Positions 23,665 through 30,294 of a stretch of 30,294 nucleotides of DNA are shown one piece after another. The notes under the pieces are model-generated. The model was not told where the DNA came from and did no database searches. It worked only from the letters and a program-made list of their open reading frames with translations. Numbering within the stretch: position 1 is the stretch's first letter; the number at the start of each line of letters is the position of its first letter. Source of the DNA: Actinobacteria bacterium UBA7398 (GTDB lineage Bacteria > Actinomycetota > Actinomycetes > Nanopelagicales > Nanopelagicaceae); contig DKNC01000046.1 of NCBI GenBank assembly GCA_002470135.1, positions 869 to 31,162 of the forward strand, written 5' to 3'. The position numbers were made by a program, and so were the translations under genes.

Positions 23665-25179
23665 ATGGCGCTGGCTACGATGACTGCAAGAATTGAGATG
23701 CGTGGTATTAGCAAACAATTTGATGCAGTAAAAGCGCTATCGAATGTTGATTTAACTTTATATCCTGGAGAAGTACATACAATCGCGGGCGAAAACGGCT
23801 CCGGAAAATCAACATTGCTAAAAATTTTAGCTGGTGTTATTCAACCAAACGAGGGGTTAATCAGGATCGATGGCACCAGTCATGTTTTGACAAGCGTGCG
23901 TGGCGCGATGGGTCTCGGCGTAACGATGGTTAGCCAAGAATTAAGTTTGGTTCCAAATTTAGGAATTGCCGAAAATGTATTCTTAGGGCATAACCAAACT
24001 CGTGATTTCATTGGAATTAATTGGAAAGATACTGAAAAGCGCGCTGCCGAACTACTAAAACGCTTAAATTTAACGGTTAATCCAAAGCAATTAGTGTCAA
24101 CAATCCCACAGCATCAACAACAACTCGTAGAGATAGCCCGGGCACTTTCATTTGATACTCGAGTTCTATTGCTAGACGAACCAACTTCTTCATTAGATCC
24201 TGCAGAAGTGAAATCGCTATTTAATGTTATTCGCCAACTTCGGGATGACGGTGTTGCAGTAGTTCTAATTTCGCACCGAATGTCAGAGATGTTAGAGATC
24301 AGTGATCGATTCACAGTACTACGCGATGGAAAATTGATCGATACTGGAGTAAAGGGCGATGTAAGTGAGGCTTGGTTAATCGATCGTATGGTTCTAAATA
24401 AACCAAAGAAAATATCGGATAGTACTTACTCAATCGAAAACAAGCGAGCAGTATTAGAGGTAAAAGGACTTTCTGATCGACTAGGCGCATTTAATAACAT
24501 CTCATTCAATTTGCATGCTGGCGAAATTGTTGGAGTTGCTGGGCTAGCCGGCGCTGGTCGGACCGAGTTGGTTGAAACTATTGTTGGATCGCGCCCACGA
24601 ATTTCTGGTGAAGTTTTAATCGATGGCGTAGTTGTGAAAGCAAATAGCAGAAGCTCAATCAATGCAGGAATAGCTCTAGTTCCAGATGACCGCAGAACTA
24701 AATCTACTATTCATGAAATGTCGGTTCGTGAAAATTTATTGCTTGCACAACATCAACTCCCATTTAGCTTTAGAAGTAAATCAAAGGAAGCAAAGATTGT
24801 TAATGCTTGGTGCGAACGATTTAAAATTAAGGCCGCTGATATCGACACTCCTATTAAATCTTTATCTGGAGGTAACCAGCAGAAAGTAGTTATTGCACGT
24901 TGCCTCCAGACAAATCCAAAAGTTCTGGTTTTGGACGAAGCCACGCGTGGCATTGATCTGGGCGCAAAGGCCGAAATTTATGAAATTTTGCGAGGGCTCG
25001 CTAAAGAAGGGCTTGGAATTTTGGCAGTTTCTTCAGAAATATCAGAAATTTTCGAAATTTCGGACCGAGTCCTAGTTATGCATGCCGGGAAGTTAGCTGC
25101 AGACATGGGACGTGAAGAAATGACGGAAGCAAATGTAGTTGCAGCCGCTACTGGTTCGAATAAAAAGGGAGATCAATAA
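23665..25179 (+). CDS. Ribose-type ABC importer, tandem ATP-binding protein
   Basis: 504-residue protein with two fused nucleotide-binding domains, as in RbsA/XylG/MglA. The first domain has Walker A GENGSGKST (42-50), a degenerate signature region around IPQHQQQLVEIARAL and Walker B LLLDEPTSS (Asp171). The second has the degenerate Walker A VAGLAGAGRTELVE, the intact signature LSGGNQQK (400-407) and LDEATRGIDLGAKAEI. Such ATPases power CUT2-type import of sugars, nucleosides, autoinducer or other small molecules. AAGGAT ten bases upstream supports the start. The permease follows after two bases and the binding protein after that, giving a complete transporter. Confidence 0.94.
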   Translation: MALATMTARIEMRGISKQFDAVKALSNVDLTLYPGEVHTIAGENGSGKSTLLKILAGVIQPNEGLIRIDGTSHVLTSVRGAMGLGVTMVSQELSLVPNLGIAENVFLGHNQTRDFIGINWKDTEKRAAELLKRLNLTVNPKQLVSTIPQHQQQLVEIARALSFDTRVLLLDEPTSSLDPAEVKSLFNVIRQLRDDGVAVVLISHRMSEMLEISDRFTVLRDGKLIDTGVKGDVSEAWLIDRMVLNKPKKISDSTYSIENKRAVLEVKGLSDRLGAFNNISFNLHAGEIVGVAGLAGAGRTELVETIVGSRPRISGEVLIDGVVVKANSRSSINAGIALVPDDRRTKSTIHEMSVRENLLLAQHQLPFSFRSKSKEAKIVNAWCERFKIKAADIDTPIKSLSGGNQQKVVIARCLQTNPKVLVLDEATRGIDLGAKAEIYEILRGLAKEGLGILAVSSEISEIFEISDRVLVMHAGKLAADMGREEMTEANVVAAATGSNKKGDQ

Positions 25180-25181
25180 CT

Positions 25182-26162
25182 ATGTCACTCAAACTTCCAC
25201 GATGGAGTTCATTGCCGGCTTGGTCTGGGGTACTTTTACTAGAAGTATTGCTATTTATTTTTATGGCAATCTCACAACCAGAGTTCGTATCTGCTGGAAA
25301 TTTAAGCAACATTGTTAGATCTGCGGCGATACCAATTGTGCTAGGTATTGGAATGACTTACACAATTCTCACCGCTGGAATCGATTTAAGTGTAGGTAGC
25401 GTTTTAGCATTTAGTGGAATTTTACTTTCCGGAATGATAGATCACATGCCGCGTTATGCCGCAGTTGTTGTAACAATTGCGCTTGTAACTCTGATTGTTG
25501 GTGGAATTAATGGAACTTTAATTGGAAGATTTGGATTAAATAGTTTTGTAGTAACGCTAGGTTCACTTGGAATATTCAGAGGTATTTCATACTTGGTTAC
25601 AAATGGTACGACCCAAAATATTGATGCCGGTCCTCTTATTCGAGCGCTTGGTGATGGCAATGTTGGACCAGTTCCTGGCCCATTGTTAGTAGTAATCGTG
25701 CTTGCTGCAATTTCAATTTTTGTACTGCGTTCAACTTTCTTTGGTCGCGATGTTTATGCAGTTGGTGGAAATGAATTTGCTGCACAACTTGCTGGAATTT
25801 ATACTGGACGTGTAAAAATGAATGTTTACGTAATTTCAGCTGCATGTGCTGGCTTAGCAGGAGTTATGCAAGTTGGTCGACTCGATTCAGCTGCACCAAC
25901 TGCCGGCGCCGGTTTAGAACTTGCAGTTGTGGCAGGCGTTTTATTAGGTGGAACCCGCCTTAGCGGAGGTGTAGGAAGCATCACCGGAACCGTAATTGGT
26001 GTACTTTTCCTACAAACCGTATCGAATTCCCTGACAATCCAGGGAGTCTCCTCATACTGGCAACAAATTGTTACCGGTGTATTACTTGGAGCCGCGGTTT
26101 TATTTGACCGCATACGACTTGAGTTATCAAGTCGTGCACCATCGAGAAAGGACAAGGAATGA
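25182..26162 (+). CDS. Ribose-type ABC importer, permease
   Basis: 326-residue integral membrane protein of the BPD_transp_2/RbsC class. About eight to ten hydrophobic segments are visible. Family marks are GMTYTILTAGIDLSVGS near residues 60-76, the NSFVVTLGSLGIFRGIS stretch, and GGNEFAAQLAGI, the EAA-like loop that contacts the ATPase. A single gene suggests a homodimeric channel. It is tightly packed in the operon, and its stop overlaps the binding-protein start by four bases (ATGA). Nothing in the sequence identifies the cargo. Confidence 0.94.
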   Translation: MSLKLPRWSSLPAWSGVLLLEVLLFIFMAISQPEFVSAGNLSNIVRSAAIPIVLGIGMTYTILTAGIDLSVGSVLAFSGILLSGMIDHMPRYAAVVVTIALVTLIVGGINGTLIGRFGLNSFVVTLGSLGIFRGISYLVTNGTTQNIDAGPLIRALGDGNVGPVPGPLLVVIVLAAISIFVLRSTFFGRDVYAVGGNEFAAQLAGIYTGRVKMNVYVISAACAGLAGVMQVGRLDSAAPTAGAGLELAVVAGVLLGGTRLSGGVGSITGTVIGVLFLQTVSNSLTIQGVSSYWQQIVTGVLLGAAVLFDRIRLELSSRAPSRKDKE

Positions 26163-27193
26163 AAGCAAGTAATAAAGCGACAAAACTTTCACGACGTAGA
26201 GTCGTTGGAGTTGCCGCACTAGCAGCAGTTTCGCTTTTGTTAGCAGGCTGCTCTTCATCAAAATCTGATTCCGCCGCAGAAGTTAAAGGCGTAGTTGGTT
26301 TTAGCTATCCAATCGAAGCTAATACATATCTAAAGGCTATTGGTCTTGCTGCTCAAGCAGAACTAAAATTAGCTGGCTACGATTTCTATCCACTCGATGC
26401 CCAACTCGATGGAAATAAGCAGATATCAGATGTTGAAGCCATGATTACTAAAGGTGTAGTAGCAATGATTATCTACCCACTTGATTCAAATGGTTTAAAG
26501 CCTGCTTTAGATAAAGCTGCTGCAGCCGGTATCAAAGTAATCACTATGAACTACAGCGTTGATGACTCAACAATGGCACCACCATCACCATCTCTAGGAC
26601 AAGTACAAGATGCATTCCCACAACGCGCGCTTGCAAAAGAACGTGTTGCTTGGTTAGCTAAAGTGCTTCCTTCAGGTGGAAACGTGCTTTATGTTGGACT
26701 GGGCTTCCCAGTAGCGGCACTTGAAGCGCATGCCAATATGTTCAAAGAAGAAATTGGTTCCGTTAAAAACCTTAAGTATGTTGGTCGCGTAGATAACAAG
26801 ACTGATGATTCCGAAGGCGGCCGTCAGGCTGTAGATCAGGCACTTGTTAAGTACAAGAACCTTTCTGCAATCGTGGCTTATAACGATCCAACAGCTCTTG
26901 GCGCTTTTGCCGCGGTTCGTGCAGCTGGCTTAACTGACAAGATCAAAGTCATTGGTCTACAAATGCAACCAGAAGCTGTAACTTCACTACAAAATGGTGA
27001 AATTTCTGGTTCGTGGGATTACAACCCAGTTGAGTCTGGACAATCTCTTGCCAAGCTTACGATTTCTGCTCTTAGCGGAGAACCAGAAGCAAACTACAAG
27101 AAGACCATCCAAACTCCTGCAACTTTCTACGATCAAGCATCTGTTGCTGGCTTCGTCTCATGGGACGACCGCCTAGCAAAGATTGGCAAGTAG
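26159..27193 (+). CDS. Ribose-type ABC importer, substrate-binding lipoprotein
   Basis: 344-residue periplasmic-binding-protein-type (Peripla_BP_4) lipoprotein. The signal peptide has a basic start with SRRRVV, a hydrophobic core and lipobox LLAGC (Cys31), followed by a Ser-rich linker; the RR pair could also permit Tat export. The mature part begins VVGFSYPIEANTYLKAIG and has the MITKGVVAMIIYPLDSNGL segment typical of the family; the C-terminal lobe includes IVAYNDPTALGAFAAVR. Arg and Asp residues usual in sugar pockets are partly present, but the cargo cannot be fixed. AAGGACAAGGA precedes the start. A hairpin terminator follows the stop by 24 bases, ending the VOC-ABC operon. Confidence 0.92.
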   Translation: MKASNKATKLSRRRVVGVAALAAVSLLLAGCSSSKSDSAAEVKGVVGFSYPIEANTYLKAIGLAAQAELKLAGYDFYPLDAQLDGNKQISDVEAMITKGVVAMIIYPLDSNGLKPALDKAAAAGIKVITMNYSVDDSTMAPPSPSLGQVQDAFPQRALAKERVAWLAKVLPSGGNVLYVGLGFPVAALEAHANMFKEEIGSVKNLKYVGRVDNKTDDSEGGRQAVDQALVKYKNLSAIVAYNDPTALGAFAAVRAAGLTDKIKVIGLQMQPEAVTSLQNGEISGSWDYNPVESGQSLAKLTISALSGEPEANYKKTIQTPATFYDQASVAGFVSWDDRLAKIGK

Positions 27194-27217
27194 TAAGTAG
27201 CAAGAATCACTAAATTG

Positions 27218-27250
27218 AAAATGGGCTCGAGGTGACTCGGGCCCATTTTT
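27218..27250 (+). terminator. Rho-independent terminator of the VOC-ABC operon
   Basis: AAAATGGGCTCGAG (27218-27231) pairs with CTCGGGCCCATTTT (27236-27249) over 14 pairs, one of them G-U, around a GTGA loop, and a T-run follows. Its position between the binding-protein stop and the next gene shows that the kynureninase-like gene has its own promoter or depends on read-through. Confidence 0.92.
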
Positions 27251-27295
27251 AGTGGAGAGTTAGCAAAGGTAACCAGCTTGGTAAAGGGAGAGAAA

Positions 27296-28444
27296 ATGGC
27301 GATTGATACCGCTGCAAAATATCGTGATCGGTTTCCAGTTTTTGGATCCGTTGCATATTTAAATAGTTGCTCCCAAGGTGCGCTCTCCCATGAAGTGCGT
27401 GCCGCCTTTAGTCAATATTTAGACGGCATGGATGAACGCGGTTCCCTCTGGGAAGAGTGGGTTGGTCGTCAAGAAGATGTACGTGGACTTATTGCGAAAG
27501 TTTTCAGCACAAGCCCAGATCAAGTAGCAATTACTACTTCCGCATCTGCAGGTGTCTCTTCTTTAATGAGTGCAATTGATTTTACAAAAGGTAAAAACAA
27601 GATTGTTACAACTGGTTTGGAATTTCCAACCATCGGACAGATTTCACATGCCCAAGAACTTCGTGGAGCTGAAATTGTGCACGTTCCCGCTGAAGCAGAT
27701 AACCAATTGGATATCGCAAAAGTAGCAGCGGCTATCGATGATAAAACAGTTCTAGTAGCAGTAACTCATGTTTGTTATCGCAATGGTTCGATGACCGACA
27801 TTAAAGCTATTGTTGATCTAGCACATTCACGCGGTGTTCCAGTTTTGGTTGATGCTTACCAATCTGCCGGAGCAATCCCAATTAACTTTGAAGAATTAGG
27901 TGCAGATTTCTTAGTTGGTGGCGTATTAAAATATATGTTGAGCTGCCCTGGCGTTGGCTTTATGTTGGTAAATAAGAAGAATGTAATGAAAGCGATTCCA
28001 ACTATGACCGGTTGGTTCGCAGCACGTGATATTTTCGCAATGGATATTATGAAATACGATCCAGCACCAGATGCGCGTCGATTTGAATCTGGAACGCCAC
28101 CGATACCAAGTCTTTATGCTGCAAAAGCTGGACTTGGATTACTACTTGAAGTAGGTCTAGATAATGCATGGGCACATACCAAGGTTTTGCATAATCAAAT
28201 GCGCGAAGGCATCACTTCACTTGGCGGAAAGTGCGCAACCCCTGCGGGAGTTGGTTTTCATGCTGCGATGCTCGCCGTCAAAGTTACTGATGAACACGCA
28301 ATGGTTGCAGCAGTTGCCCAAGATAAAGTGGTGATTTCATCGAGAGATAGCAATATCCGGATTAGCCCGCACTTTTATAACAACAGCGAAGATATTGAGC
28401 GATTACTTGCTTCTATTGCAAAAAATAAACATTTACTAGCTTAA
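27296..28444 (+). CDS. Class V aminotransferase-fold PLP enzyme, kynureninase-like
   Basis: 382-residue PLP-dependent enzyme of fold type I, class V. The cofactor aspartate is Asp186 in VLVDAYQSAG, and Lys212 in GGVLKYMLSCPGVGF is the expected Schiff-base lysine. The FESGTPPIPSLYAAKAGL segment is typical of the class V group that includes kynureninase and isopenicillin N epimerase. Start at 27296 is supported by AGGGAG five bases upstream; a TTG 18 bases earlier overlaps that site. Nearby tryptophan-dioxygenase-like and formamidase-like genes favour a kynureninase role (kynurenine to anthranilate plus alanine). A desulfurase, racemase or other beta-lyase function remains possible. It ends three bases from the facing OsmC gene. 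Confidence 0.8.
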   Translation: MAIDTAAKYRDRFPVFGSVAYLNSCSQGALSHEVRAAFSQYLDGMDERGSLWEEWVGRQEDVRGLIAKVFSTSPDQVAITTSASAGVSSLMSAIDFTKGKNKIVTTGLEFPTIGQISHAQELRGAEIVHVPAEADNQLDIAKVAAAIDDKTVLVAVTHVCYRNGSMTDIKAIVDLAHSRGVPVLVDAYQSAGAIPINFEELGADFLVGGVLKYMLSCPGVGFMLVNKKNVMKAIPTMTGWFAARDIFAMDIMKYDPAPDARRFESGTPPIPSLYAAKAGLGLLLEVGLDNAWAHTKVLHNQMREGITSLGGKCATPAGVGFHAAMLAVKVTDEHAMVAAVAQDKVVISSRDSNIRISPHFYNNSEDIERLLASIAKNKHLLA

Positions 28445-28447
28445 AAC

Positions 28448-28879
28448 TTAAATTAACGCAGCATCCAAAGTGATATTTGCGCTGGCATAAAGTTTCGAAA
28501 CCGGACAAGTTTTCTTAGCTTTTTCAGCATAAGTTTTGAAATCAGCGTCACTCATACCTGGCACAGTCCCGCGGCAAACTAAATGAATTTCAGTAATCCA
28601 AAACCCATCAGCTTTACCCTCTAGAGTTGCGGTCGCTTCAGTTTTAATGGTTACAGAATTACCATCAATACCAGCATCTTCTAAATCACTAGTTAGCGCC
28701 ATTGAGAAACAACCAGCATGTGCAGCGGCAATTAGCTGCTCTGGGTTTGTGCCTTTTTCTTCTTCAACTCTGGCAGTTAAGTTATATGGAACTTCTGGAC
28801 CACTTAAACCAAACTTCATAGACCCTTTACCAGTCGGAACTGGACCTGACCAAATAGCGGAACCTCTATGTTTACTCAT
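28448..28879 (-). CDS. OsmC/Ohr-family peroxiredoxin-like protein
   Basis: 143-residue thiol peroxidase of the OsmC branch, reducing organic hydroperoxides. The redox cysteines are Cys57 in AHAGCFSMAL and Cys125 in KKTCPVSKL, with the conserved NPEQLIAAA element before the first. The start at 28879 fits the family N terminus (MSKHRGSAIW). No ribosome site is present; instead TATGAT ends six bases before the ATG on the - strand, indicating a leaderless message. It may protect against peroxides made by the flavin and heme oxygenases encoded around it, which is an inference from location. Confidence 0.93.
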   Translation of the reverse strand: MSKHRGSAIWSGPVPTGKGSMKFGLSGPEVPYNLTARVEEEKGTNPEQLIAAAHAGCFSMALTSDLEDAGIDGNSVTIKTEATATLEGKADGFWITEIHLVCRGTVPGMSDADFKTYAEKAKKTCPVSKLYASANITLDAALI

Positions 28880-28913
28880 AGACCAATCATACTCTCTGAT
28901 ATAGATTGCTGCC
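28880..28913. promoter_or_regulatory. 34-base divergent region with two leaderless-type -10 boxes
   Basis: Only 34 bases separate the divergent ATGs of the OsmC gene (28879) and the cupin gene (28914). On the - strand TATGAT (28891-28886) ends six bases before its ATG. On the + strand TATAGA (28900-28905) ends eight bases before its ATG. Neither side has a Shine-Dalgarno sequence, and the -35 elements would have to lie in or beyond the opposite promoter. Confidence 0.5.
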
Positions 28914-29684
28914 ATGTCAGCCGGAGTAGTTAGAGATATCAATACCGTCCAAGCAAATATTATTTCGCCAGCAATTTCAGCATTTGAAACTGTTCCTGGT
29001 GGTCCTTATGCCGAACCGTTACGTTGTAAGCAATATGAATTCTCTGCAGCGGCATCACACCAATTAAATAACGCTCTTTGCGATAGTTATATATACGTTT
29101 TAGATGGCGCTGGCGCGGTTGAAATAAACCGGAATAAGAGTGAGATTTCTGAAGGATCCGCCATTCTTACTTATGCGGGAGAAGTCTTAGTAATTTCAAC
29201 TTCTTCAAAGATTTCATTCTTAGTTATCGAAGTCCCGTCACCTATTACGCCTTGGGGAAGCGCACTGGCAAAGCCAATTGATATGGCAAAGCGAGTGATC
29301 ATTACTAAATTAGGCGCAACAAATAAAGAATCAGCCTCTAGCGATCGCGAATACGAGACGCTATTTAATGAAAATAATGGCAGCCGTGGCGCAACTATGT
29401 TTGTTGGTTTCATTCCATCATCTGGCGCACCAGATCACTATCACTTATATGACGAAATTTGCGTAATAGTTCGCGGCGCAGGTGGTTTAGTAACTACAGA
29501 ACGCCCACTTCAAGATTTGAAAAAAGGTTCGACATTCCATGTTGCACCGCGTTTTCTACATGCAATTCATAATCCAAACCCAGAAGATCTTTGGATTTTG
29601 GGTGTATTCAGACCAGAAGGTTCACCTGCAGCAGCGTTTTACCCAGATGGACGCCCTGCCCCAGTAGATATGATGGATAAATGA
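28914..29684 (+). CDS. Two-domain cupin protein of unknown substrate
   Basis: 256-residue bicupin. The N-terminal cupin (about residues 30-110, including YIYVLDGAGAVEIN) lacks a metal-binding histidine set and is probably structural. The C-terminal cupin (about 160-235) has a likely metal site: His175, His177 and Glu181 in PDHYHLYDEICVI, with His216 in PRFLHAIHN. It is shorter than gentisate 1,2-dioxygenase (about 340 or more), and I do not recognise its exact family. No ribosome site precedes the ATG; a -10-like box is close. Its stop overlaps the start of the tryptophan-dioxygenase-like gene (ATGA), so the two are translationally coupled and probably act in the same step or consecutively. 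Confidence 0.8.
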   Translation: MSAGVVRDINTVQANIISPAISAFETVPGGPYAEPLRCKQYEFSAAASHQLNNALCDSYIYVLDGAGAVEINRNKSEISEGSAILTYAGEVLVISTSSKISFLVIEVPSPITPWGSALAKPIDMAKRVIITKLGATNKESASSDREYETLFNENNGSRGATMFVGFIPSSGAPDHYHLYDEICVIVRGAGGLVTTERPLQDLKKGSTFHVAPRFLHAIHNPNPEDLWILGVFRPEGSPAAAFYPDGRPAPVDMMDK

Positions 29685-30294
29685 GCGAGGCAAAAAAACC
29701 CGTACTTGGTGGAACAGCTAAAAGTGATTACGAAAATTATGTCCGCACCGATGAGTTATTAAGTTTGCAGAAGAGCCCAAGTGAATGGGAACATCGCGAC
29801 GAGTTACTTTTCGCAGTTGTACACCAATCATCAGAACTCTGGTTAAAACTAGCGATTAGCGAACTTACCGAAGCCACCGACTATTTAAAAAAGAACGATA
29901 TCCGTGGCGCGCTTCGCTTATTTGATCGAATCGCAATCTGTATGCGCCAATGCCATGAAGCCCTTGATATGTTGGAAAAGATGTCACCTTGGGATTACCA
30001 ACAAGTTCGGCGCGCACTCGGCCACGGCTCCGGGTTTGATTCACCAGGGTTTAACGGACTCCGTAAAGGCGTGCCAGGACTTGGTAAAGAATTTCATCGA
30101 CTGCTTGGCGAAGCCAAGATTGATTTGTTAACGCTCTATTTAAACGATCGCAAATACGAAGATCTTTACTTATTAGCAGAAGCGCTGACCGAATTAGATG
30201 AACGGATCTATCTTTGGCGCCACCGCCACTACAAAGTTGTGGAGCGAAGCATTGGTGCAAAAGTTTCCGGCACCCAAGGAACTCCGGTTGAGAT
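29681..30294 (+). CDS. kynA: Tryptophan 2,3-dioxygenase-family heme enzyme, 5' part (runs off window)
   Basis: The first 204 residues are present and no stop is reached. Family marks are FAVVHQSSELWLKL with the distal-pocket His48, the QVRRALGHGSGFDSPGF segment with a likely carboxylate-binding Arg110, and WRHRHYKVVERSIGAK with His183 as the probable heme-iron ligand. Canonical enzymes cleave the indole ring of L-tryptophan to N-formylkynurenine. Several canonical positions differ: the usual SGFQS reads SGFDS, and the loop normally GTGGS reads GTQGT. Related heme enzymes such as MarE oxygenate aromatics without ring cleavage, so the reaction is uncertain. The ATG overlaps the cupin stop by four bases. 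Confidence 0.85.
   Translation, partial: MSEAKKPVLGGTAKSDYENYVRTDELLSLQKSPSEWEHRDELLFAVVHQSSELWLKLAISELTEATDYLKKNDIRGALRLFDRIAICMRQCHEALDMLEKMSPWDYQQVRRALGHGSGFDSPGFNGLRKGVPGLGKEFHRLLGEAKIDLLTLYLNDRKYEDLYLLAEALTELDERIYLWRHRHYKVVERSIGAKVSGTQGTPVE

Noticed and set aside
23665..27193. Ribose utilisation operon
   Set aside because: Only the transporter resembles Rbs; no ribokinase, RbsD or LacI regulator is present.
28914..29684. Gentisate 1,2-dioxygenase completing a salicylate route
   Set aside because: The protein is about 100 residues too short and its first cupin lacks metal ligands; motif similarity is only at the general cupin level.

Overview
The window is a densely packed, low-GC bacterial chromosome segment. 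It most resembles a streamlined freshwater actinobacterium of the acI / Nanopelagicales type. That placement is inferred from the cysS-rlmB-SGNH hydrolase gene order, a ppk1-MutT1-type (NUDIX plus histidine phosphatase) pair as in mycobacteria, AT-rich codon use, very short intergenic gaps, and several genes that start without a Shine-Dalgarno sequence right after a -10-like box. No rRNA, tRNA, CRISPR array, insertion sequence or phage gene was seen.

Layout. (1) 1-2748, housekeeping, + strand: 3' part of cysteinyl-tRNA synthetase, rlmB-type 23S rRNA methyltransferase, SGNH hydrolase. (2) 2750-5749: a lone GH2 beta-galactosidase on the - strand. (3) 5900-11258, phosphate/nucleotide block: polyphosphate kinase and a NUDIX-phosphatase fusion on +, facing a Ppx/GppA phosphatase and a MurG/GT28-like glycosyltransferase on -. 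(4) 11319-14984: a hotdog thioesterase and two divergently transcribed, paralogous phytoene-desaturase-like flavoproteins, closed by a strong hairpin terminator. (5) 15040-30294: an aromatic/tryptophan-type catabolic region. It holds a KynB/isatin-hydrolase-family cyclase, indolepyruvate:ferredoxin oxidoreductase-like IorA and IorB, a fused flavin monooxygenase/Old-Yellow-Enzyme of the salicylyl-CoA 5-hydroxylase / 2-aminobenzoyl-CoA monooxygenase type, an SDR, a VOC-family enzyme, a complete ribose-type ABC importer, a kynureninase-like PLP enzyme, an OsmC protein, a two-domain cupin, and a tryptophan 2,3-dioxygenase-family heme enzyme cut by the window end.

How the genes may work together (inference). 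The dioxygenase-like protein, a formamidase/isatinase-like cyclase and a kynureninase-like enzyme could give anthranilate. A CoA ligase not present in the window would activate it, and the fused monooxygenase/reductase would dearomatise the CoA ester. IorAB would handle an aryl-pyruvate branch (indolepyruvate or phenylpyruvate to the aryl-acetyl-CoA). The thioesterase, SDR and VOC protein are candidate downstream enzymes, and the ABC importer may bring in the substrate. Several family members carry non-canonical motifs, so the true substrate may be a modified indole or another aromatic rather than tryptophan itself.

Regulatory signals supported by the sequence are two hairpin terminators, a good sigma70-like promoter with an overlapping palindrome before the fused monooxygenase, direct repeats before the SDR, and divergent leaderless promoters at two sites. 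Five tail-to-tail gene pairs meet within 3 bases or overlap.
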